DNA from: Halorussus amylolyticus
GTDB lineage: Archaea > Halobacteriota > Halobacteria > Halobacteriales > Haladaptataceae
Direction: 5' to 3'
DNA length: 64,000 nt
Assembly: GCF_004143485.2 (NCBI RefSeq)
Contig: NZ_RXOB02000022.1
Coordinates: forward strand, 186,001-250,000
Position numbers and translations under genes: made by a program. The notes beneath the pieces were generated by a model. That model had not been told where the DNA came from and did not search any database. It saw only the letters and a list, made by a program, of their open reading frames with translations. Shown here in pieces: positions 25,911 through 33,932 of this stretch. How positions within the stretch are numbered: the stretch's first letter is position 1; the number at the start of each line of letters is the position of its first letter.

Positions 25911-26024
25911 GCCCCCGCCCGGTCGCGGTCGCTCAGCGACATATTCGGCGCAAACCGCGCGCCGAATAGAGGTCGCTGAGACGACCACGTAAACGCGACC
26001 GGGCGGCCCCTTTCAGTCCCACCC
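25911..26024 (-). repeat. 3'-intergenic structured element, copy C
   Basis: Minus-strand copy. Head box 26006-26024; P1 pairs 25994-26005 with 25916-25927 (CGCCCGGTCGCG type, 12 perfect pairs); P2 is the CTCAGCGAC/GTCGCTGAG version (25972-25980 with 25932-25940) with the flanking GTCG/CGAC; the CTC bulge opposite T is kept; P3 is TATTCGGCGC (25959-25968 with 25942-25951), different from copies A, B and D but still paired. The tail GGGGGCTTTCG follows, and a second P1-3'/tail copy (GCGACCGGGCGGGGGCTTTC) lies 50 bases further at 25848-25870. It is downstream of, and in the same orientation as, the helicase gene. Confidence 0.75.
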
Positions 26025-26035
26025 TCGTTGAAGGT

Positions 26036-26252
26036 GTCACCGGCTGATTTCCCGGTGGACTGTGCCACCGGCCGTTTCCGGCGGCTGTGTCACCGGCCGT
26101 TTTCTGGTGGACTGTGCCACCGGCCGTTTCCGGCGGCTGTGTCACCGGCCGTTTTCTGGTGGACTGTGCCACCGGCCGTTTCCGGCGGCTGTGTCACCGG
26201 CTGATTTCCCGGTGGACTGTGCCACCGGCCGTTTCCGGTGGAACGTGTCACC
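26036..26252 (-). repeat. 26/52-bp tandem repeat between helicase stop and element C
   Basis: About four 52-54-base units, each made of two similar halves built on CACCGGCCGTTTCCGG-like sequence with GTGTCACC or GTGCCACC joints (GTCACC at 26036, 26089, 26141, 26193 and, ending, 26247). Units are nearly identical. There are no unique spacers, so this is a VNTR and not CRISPR. The right end reaches within 15 bases of the helicase stop. A shorter version sits in the same relative place before element D. Confidence 0.8.
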
Positions 26253-26265
26253 GAGCTATGCCCTG

Positions 26266-28623
26266 CTACTCGGCCGCCGTCTCCGTCAGTTCTTCCAGAA
26301 GATAGCGCCCCAGTTCCTTGTCGAGCGGGTCGTTCGCGTTCCCGCAGTGGGGCGACTGGACGCACGCCGGACACCCGCCTGCCGACTCGCACTCGCAAGC
26401 CGAAATCATCTCGGCGGTGTTCGCCATCAGGTCCTCGACGGTCTCGTACCCCTCGCGCGTGAGGCCCACACCGCCGGGGTAGCCGTCGTAAATGAAGATG
26501 GTGCTCTCCCCGGTGTGGGGGTGGAGCGGCGTCGAGAGACCGCCGATGTCGCCCCGGTCGCAGAGGAGTTCGAGCGGGAACAGCGAAATCATGCCGTGTT
26601 CGGCGGCGTGGATGGCCCCCGGAAAGTCGCCCCGGTCGCGGATTTCGTCCGCCACGTCGCCCGGAATCGTGAAGTAGAGCGCCTTGGTTCGTAGGGAGAG
26701 TTCCGGCAGGTCGAGCGACTCGCTCCCGAGCGCGTCCCCGGAGGACCGGTCCTTGCGCTCGAAGCCCGTAATCTGCTTTCGCATCGTGACCTCGGCGAAT
26801 CGGACGGGCACGTCTTCGCGGGCCGAGAGGCGCTTTTCTCGGATATCCTCCTCGACCGTAATCGCCTTCTCGTGGAGGACCTTGGTGTAGTAGTCGGCCC
26901 ACGTGGGCGTGAGTTCGGCGACTTCGTTTTCCAAATCGAGGTCCACGACCTCGTATGCTTGGCCCTGATGGTAGTAAATCGCTCCCGGATGGGCGTCTGT
27001 CAGCGCATCACCGAAGGGGAGGCTGGCGATGGTGTTCCCGTTTCGCCGGTCCACGAGGTTGATTTCGCGGTCGTCGATGGTCCGCAGGCTCATCTCGTGT
27101 TGGGGACTCCCGCCGCCGTCGTAGGTCCAGCGCACGCCTTTCGGGGTGGTCCGGCGCTCCAGTTCGCCCGCGTCTTCGAGGTCGGCCACGAGGTCGGGAA
27201 ACGACTCGCCGAAGAATCGGTCGTCGTCGGGCTTGAGCCACGACTCCCGGGCGGCCGACAGCACGTGGTCGGGCAGGAGTTGGTCGTTCTCGGGGTTGAC
27301 GACCGCGCGCTCGGGGGACCCCGAAAACAGGTCGTCGGGGTTCGCGACGAGGTACTGGTCGAGTTGGTCCTCGCCCGCGACGAGACCGACGAGCGCGGGG
27401 TCGTCGCCCCGGCCCGCGCGCCCGGCCTGCTGGAACGCCGCCATCCGCGTGCCGGGGTAGCCGTCGAGCAGGACGGCGTCGAGACCGCCGATGTCCACGC
27501 CGAGTTCGAGCGCGTTCGTACTCCAGACGCCCCGAACGTCGCCGTCGTGGAGACCGTCCTCGATTTCGGCCCGGCGCTCCCGACCCAGCGCGGCCTGATA
27601 CGCGGTCACGTCGCCCGCGAGGTCGCCCCGACCCCGTCTGCGGAGTTCCTCGGCGCTCTCCATCGCGTACCGCTCGGCGGCCTGTCGGGCGCGAGTGAAC
27701 GTGAGCGTCTGGTACTCCTTCGAGACGAGGTCGGCAAAGAGGCGCTTGGTCTCGGAGTGATTCGACTTTCGTCTTCCCGCGGTGCCGGACTCCGGGTTCT
27801 CGTACTCGGGCGGGTTCCACAGCACCCAGTGAGTCGGCCCGGTCTCGCTCGCGTCGTCGTCCACGAGTCGGAACGACGACGACTTCTCGCCGGTCACGCT
27901 CGCGGCGTGTTCGACCGGATTCCCGATGGTGGCCGAACAGCAGACGAACTGCGGCGACGAGTCGTATCGCTCACAGACTCGCCGGAGGCGGCGCATGACG
28001 AGCGAGACGTGGCTTCCGAACACGCCGCGGTACTCGTGAACTTCGTCGAGCACCAGGGTTTCGAGGCCCTTGAAGAACCACTCCCAAAGCCGATAGGCGT
28101 GCGGAAGGAGCGCGTAGTGGAGCATGTCGGGCGTCACGAGCAGGACGGTCGGTCGGCGGTCGCGCACGGCCTCCTTCTCGGATTTGTCGAGTCGCCCGGT
28201 GTACTGAGCGACCGAGACGCGGCTTCCGAATCCCAAGTCGCGAGCCAGTTCCGACAGCGTCTCGTCTTGGTCGTTGATGAGCGCGACCTGCGGCGCGACG
28301 TAGAGGGTGCGCCCGCCGTGGTCCATCGCGCGCTCGAACGCCGGGACGGTGTAGGCTAAACTCTTGCCGCTCGCGGTCGGGGTGGCGACCACGACGTTCT
28401 CGCCGTCTCGAACCGCCTCGATCGCCTCGGCCTGGTGGCGGTAGAGACCCGAGATTCCCCGGTCTTCGAGCGCCGTCTGCAATCTGGGTTCGAGGTCAAC
28501 GTCCCGCAGGTCGCCGTCGCTCCCCGGAAGACTCCGGTGGGCTTCGATTTGGCCGTCGTAATAGGGTCTGGCCCGGAGCCAATCTATCGTCTCGTCCACG
28601 CTCGCCCGGTAGGGGGCGGTCAC
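26266..28623 (-). CDS. DEXH-box helicase with C-terminal DUF1998 zinc domain (Hrq1/MrfA-like)
   Basis: A 785-residue superfamily 2 helicase. Walker A is TPTASGKS (about 84-91), motif II is DEVH (about 193), motif VI is QAGRAGRG (about 403). The C-terminal DUF1998 domain holds the cysteine cluster CECES..GCPAC..C near residue 745-760, as in the MrfA/Hrq1 group, which unwinds DNA 3' to 5' in repair of crosslinks and bulky lesions. Length agrees with MrfA (about 750). No partner nuclease is adjacent. Start is the ATG at 28623 (MTAPYRASVDETIDWL). Confidence 0.92.
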   Translation of the reverse strand: MTAPYRASVDETIDWLRARPYYDGQIEAHRSLPGSDGDLRDVDLEPRLQTALEDRGISGLYRHQAEAIEAVRDGENVVVATPTASGKSLAYTVPAFERAMDHGGRTLYVAPQVALINDQDETLSELARDLGFGSRVSVAQYTGRLDKSEKEAVRDRRPTVLLVTPDMLHYALLPHAYRLWEWFFKGLETLVLDEVHEYRGVFGSHVSLVMRRLRRVCERYDSSPQFVCCSATIGNPVEHAASVTGEKSSSFRLVDDDASETGPTHWVLWNPPEYENPESGTAGRRKSNHSETKRLFADLVSKEYQTLTFTRARQAAERYAMESAEELRRRGRGDLAGDVTAYQAALGRERRAEIEDGLHDGDVRGVWSTNALELGVDIGGLDAVLLDGYPGTRMAAFQQAGRAGRGDDPALVGLVAGEDQLDQYLVANPDDLFSGSPERAVVNPENDQLLPDHVLSAARESWLKPDDDRFFGESFPDLVADLEDAGELERRTTPKGVRWTYDGGGSPQHEMSLRTIDDREINLVDRRNGNTIASLPFGDALTDAHPGAIYYHQGQAYEVVDLDLENEVAELTPTWADYYTKVLHEKAITVEEDIREKRLSAREDVPVRFAEVTMRKQITGFERKDRSSGDALGSESLDLPELSLRTKALYFTIPGDVADEIRDRGDFPGAIHAAEHGMISLFPLELLCDRGDIGGLSTPLHPHTGESTIFIYDGYPGGVGLTREGYETVEDLMANTAEMISACECESAGGCPACVQSPHCGNANDPLDKELGRYLLEELTETAAE

Positions 28624-28738
28624 CTAACCGCTTTCGCCGCGGAGCGAAAGTGAACCGGGGGAGTTCGGGGCGGAAAAGTGAACGCCGAGCGAGGTTCGAG
28701 GCGGAAGCTACAACTGTCGGGGAACGAACTGTTCTGCC

Positions 28739-29155
28739 ATGAAACCGGTCTTCGTCGCGGCCGTGGCCCTCCTCCTCGTCGGTCTCGGTCTGATGGGGTA
28801 CGCGCAGGTGATGCCGTCCGACGACTGCACGCCCGGCCACTCGCTAACCGCGAAGGCGACCGACGACCCCGCGACGGTGGCGTTCTCGGACCTCTCCCGA
28901 GATGCCGCCGAGTCGGTCGAGACCGCGGTCTCGACCGATTCGGCGACGGTTTCTTCCGATGTCTACGATGGTGAACTCAGGGATGCGGTCGTGGCGTACG
29001 AGGGCGAACAGTACCGCGTTCAATCGGCGGGCGTCGGCAGTTGCGGCGACGACTCGCGAACGTTCGTCTTCCTCGGCGGCGGCGTCGTCGCCGGAGTGGG
29101 TCTCGTCTCCGGAGGTCTCGAAGTGCTCGGGTCGCGCCTCGACGGTGATTCGTAG
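28739..29155 (+). CDS. Small two-helix membrane protein
   Basis: A 138-residue protein with an N-terminal hydrophobic helix (VFVAAVALLLVGLGLMGYAQ), an extracytoplasmic segment of about 80 residues holding two cysteines (DDCTPGH and GSCGDD) that could form a disulfide, and a C-terminal helix (FVFLGGGVVAGVGLVSGGLEVLG). The family is not recognised, though similar small haloarchaeal proteins are common. The TAG stop is within an 18-bp perfect hairpin. Confidence 0.7.
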   Translation: MKPVFVAAVALLLVGLGLMGYAQVMPSDDCTPGHSLTAKATDDPATVAFSDLSRDAAESVETAVSTDSATVSSDVYDGELRDAVVAYEGEQYRVQSAGVGSCGDDSRTFVFLGGGVVAGVGLVSGGLEVLGSRLDGDS

Positions 29156-29180
29156 TCGCCGTCGGCGACTACGAATCACC
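29144..29180. terminator. Stop-codon-containing 18-bp hairpin between convergent genes
   Basis: GGTGATTCGTAGTCGCCG pairs perfectly with CGGCGACTACGAATCACC with a single T between. The TAG stop (29153-29155) of the plus-strand gene is in the first arm. The minus-strand gene stops nine bases further on, so one hairpin may end both transcripts. Confidence 0.5.
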
Positions 29181-29188
29181 TCGCGTGA

Positions 29189-29443
29189 CTACAGACCCCT
29201 GTCACGTGACCGCGAATCTCCTTCGCGCGCTTCCATCGCGTCCGCGATTCGCTCGAAGGCGGCGACGAATCGCACCGCGAGACCGAACAGTCGCCACGCG
29301 AGGTACGCCCCGAATATCCCGAGGACGACGCTCACGCCCAACAGCGGACGCCCAGCGATGAGGACGCTGTACAGCACGACGACCACGGCGAGGACGCCGA
29401 GCGCGACGTGGAGGGCGGTTCGAGGGGATTCGGATTCGGCCAT
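29189..29443 (-). CDS. Small two-helix membrane protein with amphipathic C-terminal helix
   Basis: An 84-residue protein: short polar N-terminus, two hydrophobic helices (LGVLAVVVVLYSVLIAG and LLGVSVVLGIFGAYLAWRL) and a C-terminal amphipathic helix (FVAAFERIADAMEARE) with a basic end. The open frame reaches 29572 but MAESESP at 29443 gives the typical acidic start. A similarly built protein is encoded at 53815-54045, so these are probably members of one haloarchaeal family. Function unknown. Confidence 0.7.
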   Translation of the reverse strand: MAESESPRTALHVALGVLAVVVVLYSVLIAGRPLLGVSVVLGIFGAYLAWRLFGLAVRFVAAFERIADAMEAREGDSRSRDRGL

Positions 29444-29538
29444 ATCGCTGTCGTGACACGCCTGCGACAAGAACGTTCCGAATCGGCCGTTTTCCGGGGT
29501 TTCGGGAATCTCTTTGTCGAGTAGTGCGTACACTCTGT

Positions 29539-29967
29539 ATGATTTCGAACACGCGACTGTACGGCGCGGCAATCGCGTTCACCTCGGGCATCTACTCGCT
29601 GTGGAGCGCGTCGATGGCCTCGCGGATGACGACCGGCGGGTGGCTGATGGCCGTCCTCGGAGTCGTCGTCGTGGCTCACGGCGCGGTGCTCCTGACCGAC
29701 GCCGCCGCCCGACTCGGCGACGCGAGCGGCCCGCTCATGGTCGCCTACGCGATACTCATGCTCGCGAATCAGGCGCTTTTCGGGACCGGTATGGTGGGCG
29801 ACGGGAGGATGGGAATGGATTCCCAGATGAACCCCGGAATGGGCGAAAGCACCATATCCGCCGGAATGGGGTGGGACGCCGGGATGGTCGCACTCGCGGT
29901 CCTGATGCTGGTCAGCGGCGTCATCATGTCACGCGATTCGACGGACGGCGCTTCCGACGGGATGTGA
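29539..29967 (+). CDS. Four-helix membrane protein with methionine-rich loop
   Basis: A 142-residue membrane protein with helices at about 7-25, 32-52, 64-82 and 116-135. The loop between helices 3 and 4 is rich in methionine and glycine (MVGDGRMGMDSQMNPGMGES), a pattern seen in copper- or silver-binding loops, although this is only suggestive. GTG at 29524 is an alternative start; ATG at 29539 is preferred because the extra residues add nothing. Divergent from the small membrane protein to its left. Family not recognised. Confidence 0.65.
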   Translation: MISNTRLYGAAIAFTSGIYSLWSASMASRMTTGGWLMAVLGVVVVAHGAVLLTDAAARLGDASGPLMVAYAILMLANQALFGTGMVGDGRMGMDSQMNPGMGESTISAGMGWDAGMVALAVLMLVSGVIMSRDSTDGASDGM

Positions 29968-30028
29968 CCCCGGCGAGACCCGCCCCGAATCCCCCACGGT
30001 TTTGGCGCTCGGGTGAGTGTCGATTCGT

Positions 30029-31204
30029 ATGGAACCAGACCTCTCGACCCTCGCGGACGCGCTCGCCGACGCCGGTGCCGATGGCTACCTCCTCGATTCG
30101 GACTCCGAGGACTCCGACCAGCGATACCTCTCGGGGTTCGACGCGCCCGACCCCTTCGTGACCCTCTACACGCCCGACGGAATCGCCCTGCTCGTCTCCG
30201 GACTGGAGTACGGCCGGGCGAAGAAGGAGAGTCGCGCCGACGAAGTCGCCCGCCTCGCCGACTACGGCTTCCCGGAGTTGGTCGCCGAACACGGCCGCGT
30301 CGGCGCGAACCACCGCGTTGTCGCCCGATTCCTCGCCGACCGGGGCGTCGAGTCGGTCGCGGTGCCCGAGCGATTCCCGCTCGGCACCGCCGACGGCCTG
30401 CGCGAACAGGGCGTCCCGGTCGAAGTGCTGGACGGCGACGTGGTGACCGAGATTCGGTCGGTCAAGTCGGACGCGGAAATCGACCACATCCGCGAGGCCC
30501 AGCAGGCCAACGAGGCCGCGATGGCCGCCGCCGAGGACCTGCTGGCCGCGGCCACGGTCAGCGACGGCCTGCTCTACCTCGACGGCGAGAAACTGACGAG
30601 CGAGCGCGTCACGGAGGAAATCGAACTCACGCTCTTGCGTCACGGGTGTGCGCTCGACGAGACCATCGTCGCCTCGGGCGCGGACGGCGCGGACCCGCAC
30701 AACCGCGGAAGCGGCCCGCTCGAAGTCGGTTCGCCCGTCGTCATCGACATCTTCCCGCAGAGCAAGGCGACCAAGTACAACGGCGACATGACCCGGACGT
30801 TCGTGGTGGGCGAGGCGAGCGACGAAGTTCAACGCCGGTACGACGACACCTACGAAGCCTTTGAGGCGGCGCTCGACGCGCTCGAACCCGGTGCGACCGG
30901 CAAGGAGGTCCACGACGCGGTCTGTGACGTGTACGAGGAGAAGGGGTACGACACCCTTCGGAGCGACCCGTCGGCCGAGACGGGGTTCATCCACAGCACG
31001 GGCCACGGTATCGGACTCGACGTGCACGAACTCCCGCGAGTCGCCCCCGACGGCGGCGAACTCAAGCCCGGCCACGTCGTCACCATCGAACCCGGCCTCT
31101 ACGACCCGGAGTTCGGCGGGATTCGCATCGAGGATCTGGTGGTCGTGACCGAGGACGGCTACGAGAATCTGACCGACTACCCGATTCATCTCGAAGCGGA
31201 GTAG
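30029..31204 (+). CDS. M24 family metallopeptidase (Xaa-Pro dipeptidase-like)
   Basis: A 391-residue pita-bread peptidase with an N-terminal creatinase-like domain (1-140) and a C-terminal catalytic domain. The five metal ligands can be read: D in VVIDIFPQ, D in GDMTRTFVV, H in STGHGIGLDVHE, E in TIEPGLY and E in IRIEDLVV. This matches archaeal Xaa-Pro dipeptidases (PepQ) more than methionine aminopeptidase. Cytoplasmic turnover of proline-containing dipeptides is expected. ATG at 30029 is chosen over the in-frame upstream ATG at 30017 because it gives the common N-terminus. Confidence 0.9.
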   Translation: MEPDLSTLADALADAGADGYLLDSDSEDSDQRYLSGFDAPDPFVTLYTPDGIALLVSGLEYGRAKKESRADEVARLADYGFPELVAEHGRVGANHRVVARFLADRGVESVAVPERFPLGTADGLREQGVPVEVLDGDVVTEIRSVKSDAEIDHIREAQQANEAAMAAAEDLLAAATVSDGLLYLDGEKLTSERVTEEIELTLLRHGCALDETIVASGADGADPHNRGSGPLEVGSPVVIDIFPQSKATKYNGDMTRTFVVGEASDEVQRRYDDTYEAFEAALDALEPGATGKEVHDAVCDVYEEKGYDTLRSDPSAETGFIHSTGHGIGLDVHELPRVAPDGGELKPGHVVTIEPGLYDPEFGGIRIEDLVVVTEDGYENLTDYPIHLEAE

Positions 31205-31330
31205 GGTCTCCCGACGATTTTCTCGGCGGGTACTGTTTCTTGACGGTCACTGTTTTTCGTCGGCCACTGCTTCTCGATAGCCACCCGTCCACCCGGCGCG
31301 CGCTGGCGCGACCTCGTGTCGCGCCCATGC

Positions 31331-31487
31331 GTGCGAGGGATGAGTATCGCAACGAGGAGCGAAGTGACGAGTGAGAAACGCAATCGGTTGGGGAGGGTGT
31401 GGCCTGCGGTGGCGGTGCAATGCAATACAACGTATTGCATCGCAATGCGGTGCTGTGCGGTTCTCCTAGGTACCGGGAGTAGCTAGC
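31331..31487 (+). repeat. Dispersed ~150-bp repeat, copy 1 (truncated, with insert)
   Basis: GTGCGAGGGATGAG...GGTTGGGGAGGGTGTGGCC...GCGGTGCTGTGCGG...ACCGGGAGTAGCTAGC is closely similar to the reverse complement of 36368-36490. Relative to that copy it has an extra stretch at about 31418-31450 containing a perfect hairpin ATGCAATAC-AAC-GTATTGCAT (31420-31440), and it lacks the second inverted arm. It fills the 396-base gap between the M24 peptidase and the aldo-keto reductase; nothing else was found in that gap. Confidence 0.7.
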
Positions 31488-31600
31488 CCTCGATTTGCTT
31501 CCGTTTTGATTGGGGAATGGGAGCTTCCAACACACACAAACGCCCACACGTTCATTCGACCCGCCACAACCGGGAAGTGCGCGCCAGTCGAATCCGAGGT

Positions 31601-32761
31601 ATGCTCAGAGGAGCGACACAGGCCGACGACCGGCAGGCAGACCAGCAGACGCAATCGGGAAGTGGGGGCGGGTTTCTGGCCCGCGCGCTCCCTTTCGGAA
31701 TCGCGTTTGCCGTGGGTTTTCTGCTCGGTAGACGCTCGGACGGCGGGGCGCTTTCCAAACTCAAATCGCTCGCATCCAGCGAGGGCGAAGCGGGCGAATC
31801 GAACGAAGCGGGCGACGAGACCGCCGCCGACTCCGCGACCGAGCAACCGAGTTCGATGGGGAGCGTGACCGGCGAGGAGGAGCGCGAGGCTGAGACGGAA
31901 ACCGAAGCCGAACCAATCGAGGAGATAGACGACGAGGTCGCGGCGGTCACCTCGCCCACGAAGCGAGGGATGCCGATGTTCGGTCTCGGGACGTACAAAA
32001 TGGACGACGACGCGTGCGTCGAGAGCGTTCGGACCGCCATCGAGATGGGCTACCGGCACATCGACACCGCGGAGGGGTACGACAACGAGGACGCCGTGGG
32101 CGACGCCATCGCCGAGTCGGACGTGGACCGCGAGGACCTGTTCGTGGCGACCAAGATTAGTCCGGAGAACCTCGACTACGACCACGTCCTCATGAACGCC
32201 GAGGAGAGCCTCGACCGACTCGGCCTCGATTACGTGGACATGCTGTACGTCCACTGGCCGACCGGCGAGTACGAGGCGACCGACACCCTCGACGCCTTCG
32301 CGGAACTCCGGCGGGAGGGCGCCATCAGGAAAATCGGCGTGAGCAACTTCACGGTCGAACTGCTGGAGGAGGCCGTCGAGGTCGCCGAGGAACCCATCTT
32401 CGCGAATCAGGTCGAGATGCACCCCCTGCTCCAGCAGACCGAACTCCAGCAGTTCTGCGCCCAGGACGAGGTGGACGTGGAACTGGTGGCGTACTCGCCC
32501 ATCGCTCGCGGCGACGTGGACGACGTGGACGAACTACGGGAAATCGCCGAGAAGCACGACGCCACGCCCGCGCAGGTCGGTCTCGCGTGGCTCCGCGAGA
32601 AGGGCGTGACCGCGATTCCGAAGGCCAGCAGTCGCGACCACCTCCGGGAGAACTGGCTGAGTCTCGCGGTCGAGTTGGACGACGAGGACGTGGAGCGAAT
32701 CGACGCCATCGAAGACGAGGAGCGAATCGTGGACCCCGCGAGCGCGCCGTGGAACGCGTGA
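31601..32761 (+). CDS. Membrane-anchored aldo-keto reductase
   Basis: A 386-residue fusion. Residues 1-50 have a Gln/Asp-rich head and a single membrane helix (ALPFGIAFAVGFLLGRR); about 50 acidic, Glu/Ser-rich linker residues follow; from about residue 115 there is a complete aldo-keto reductase barrel. The catalytic tetrad is present: D and Y in DTAEGYDNE, K in VATKI, H in YVHWP. SNF in GVSNFTVE and SPIARG are further hallmarks; the NADPH-site end is IPKASSRDHL. Cytoplasmic barrel tethered to the membrane is the likely topology. ATG at 31601 is preferred to the ATG at 31517, which reads through non-coding DNA. Confidence 0.85.
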   Translation: MLRGATQADDRQADQQTQSGSGGGFLARALPFGIAFAVGFLLGRRSDGGALSKLKSLASSEGEAGESNEAGDETAADSATEQPSSMGSVTGEEEREAETETEAEPIEEIDDEVAAVTSPTKRGMPMFGLGTYKMDDDACVESVRTAIEMGYRHIDTAEGYDNEDAVGDAIAESDVDREDLFVATKISPENLDYDHVLMNAEESLDRLGLDYVDMLYVHWPTGEYEATDTLDAFAELRREGAIRKIGVSNFTVELLEEAVEVAEEPIFANQVEMHPLLQQTELQQFCAQDEVDVELVAYSPIARGDVDDVDELREIAEKHDATPAQVGLAWLREKGVTAIPKASSRDHLRENWLSLAVELDDEDVERIDAIEDEERIVDPASAPWNA

Positions 32762-32837
32762 GAAACTAAGGCCGTTTAAGGGATTTTATCATGAAAGACC
32801 ATTATGTTTAAGCGGTAGACCGCCATCGGTCCGGACG

Positions 32838-32933
32838 ATGGGACGACGCCCACCGCGTCTCGCCGCGTACAGCGCGCTTTCGAACCGCCCGTCCGAGAAT
32901 CCGCTCCGGTTGCAAGGCGGCGGTCGCCGATGA
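32838..32933 (+). CDS. Possible 31-residue basic leader ORF coupled to the acetyltransferase
   Basis: ATG at 32838 opens a 31-codon frame (MGRRPPRLAAYSALSN...) whose TGA overlaps the acetyltransferase ATG (ATGA). A TATA-like TTATGTTTAAG at 32802-32812 lies 26-36 bases upstream, where the promoter should be. The peptide is strongly basic (eight arginines), unlike the acidic proteome. It may be a small protein or a translational leader; I am not sure it is made. Confidence 0.35.
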   Translation: MGRRPPRLAAYSALSNRPSENPLRLQGGGRR

Positions 32934-33538
32934 GTGCCGACCTCGGTTCGGACGCCGACCCCGAGGTCGGCGAAATCGCTTCCGACGCCGAACGCTCGGA
33001 CGGCCTTCCGACGCCGCCGCGGACGATTACCGACGGCGAAAATCGCGAGATTCGCCTGCGTGTAGCCGACGACTCGACCGTCGCTTTCGGCGGACGTGAC
33101 GGCGGCGACGACGGCGACGACCGCGCGGCGCTCGCCGCGATGTACGACGACTTCGAGACCGCCGACCGCGCGCAGGGAATCCCGCCCGCCGACCCCGACC
33201 GCCGGAGTCGGTGGCTCGACAGAATCCGGGACGGCGTCGAAGTCCTCGCGTGCCACGACGACCGGGTGGTCGGCCACGGCGTCCTGCTCGCGGGCGGTCC
33301 GGGCCACGAACTCGCGCTGTTCGTCCACCCCGAGTACCGCGGGGCCGGGGTCGGTACGCACCTCCTCGAAACTCTGCTCGGGCACGGCGCGTCGGTCGGC
33401 GTCGAGCGCGTCTGGCTGTCGGTCCAGCGAACGAACCGCCCGGCGGTTCGACTGTATCGGAACGCAGGGTTCGAACTCGCCGCGAGTGCCGCCGGTGAGA
33501 TGGAGATGAGGCGGAGGCTTCGGGACGGAGGCGGGTAA
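32930..33538 (+). CDS. GNAT family N-acetyltransferase
   Basis: A 202-residue protein with one GNAT domain after an acidic N-terminal extension of about 40 residues. The acetyl-CoA loop is HPEYRGAGVGTHLLE (about 125-140), preceded by HELALFV, and followed by WLSVQRTNRPAVRLYRNAGF, the classic beta5-alpha4 region. The substrate is unknown. Translationally coupled to the small upstream frame. A repeat unit and a structured element follow its stop. Confidence 0.85.
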   Translation: MSADLGSDADPEVGEIASDAERSDGLPTPPRTITDGENREIRLRVADDSTVAFGGRDGGDDGDDRAALAAMYDDFETADRAQGIPPADPDRRSRWLDRIRDGVEVLACHDDRVVGHGVLLAGGPGHELALFVHPEYRGAGVGTHLLETLLGHGASVGVERVWLSVQRTNRPAVRLYRNAGFELAASAAGEMEMRRRLRDGGG

Positions 33539-33545
33539 TCGCGCT

Positions 33546-33606
33546 CGGTGACACGGACCACCGGAAACGGCCGGTGACACTGCCGCCGGGAAATCGACAG
33601 GTGACC
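33546..33606 (+). repeat. Short copy of the 26/52-bp repeat
   Basis: GGTGACAC...CCACCGGAAACGGCCGGTGACA...CCGCCGGGAAATCGACAGGTGACC is the reverse complement of one unit of the array at 26036-26252. It stands between the acetyltransferase stop and the head box of element D. Confidence 0.7.
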
Positions 33607-33614
33607 AAACCATT

Positions 33615-33743
33615 GGGATGGGAATGAAAGGGGCCGCCCGGTCGCGCCCGAAGGGCTTGGTCGTCTCAGCGACCCCTATCCGGAGCGAACGAAGTGAGCG
33701 GAGGATATGTCGCTGAGCGACCGCGACCGGGCGGGGGCTTTCT
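33615..33743 (+). repeat. 3'-intergenic structured element, copy D
   Basis: Plus-strand copy with head box 33615-33634 (variant GGGAATGAAAGGGGC), P1 CGCCCGGTCGCG (33635-33646) pairing perfectly with 33722-33733, P2 GTCG-T-CTCAGCGAC (33660-33673) with GTCGCTGAGCGAC (33709-33721), bulge CCC opposite T, P3 TATCC (33677-33681) with GGATA (33703-33707), and the tail GGGGCTTTCT (33734-33743). P3 is shorter here and its bases differ from the other copies. It begins 77 bases after the acetyltransferase stop, same orientation. Confidence 0.75.
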
Positions 33744-33932
33744 GGCTGTTCGCGGTTCGTCTTTCTACGACGCTTCGAAGCGACCGAGCGGGGGCTTTCG
33801 AGGCGTCCTCCGCTGTGAAATCTACAGTTCGTAGAGACTCGGCGAAGACTCCCACAAACAAATCGCTCACTCGGACGCATGCATCACGAAGGAGCGAACC
33901 CCTTTTGAGAACGCGGTGACAACCGAGTACCG

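Larger units (their letters stand above)
25700..26265. other. Gene-free 566-base gap filled by repeat elements
   Basis: Between the thioredoxin-like gene and the helicase no gene is supported. From right to left it contains the 26/52-bp tandem repeat array, a full structured element (copy C) and a second partial copy of that element's 3' end (25848-25870). Open frames across the repeats are by-products of their periodicity. Confidence 0.7.
33539..33932. other. Gene-free 394-base gap with repeat elements before tyrA
   Basis: Contains a short copy of the 26/52-bp repeat (33546-33606), structured element copy D (33615-33743), a second partial copy of its 3' end (GCGACCGAGCGGGGGCTTTC, about 33779-33798), and about 130 bases before tyrA with no further gene. 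The arrangement, repeat then head box then stem then duplicated tail, is the same as around copy C. Confidence 0.7.

Noticed and set aside
26036-26252. CRISPR array
   Set aside because: The 52-base units are repeated throughout with no unique spacers, and no cas genes are near.
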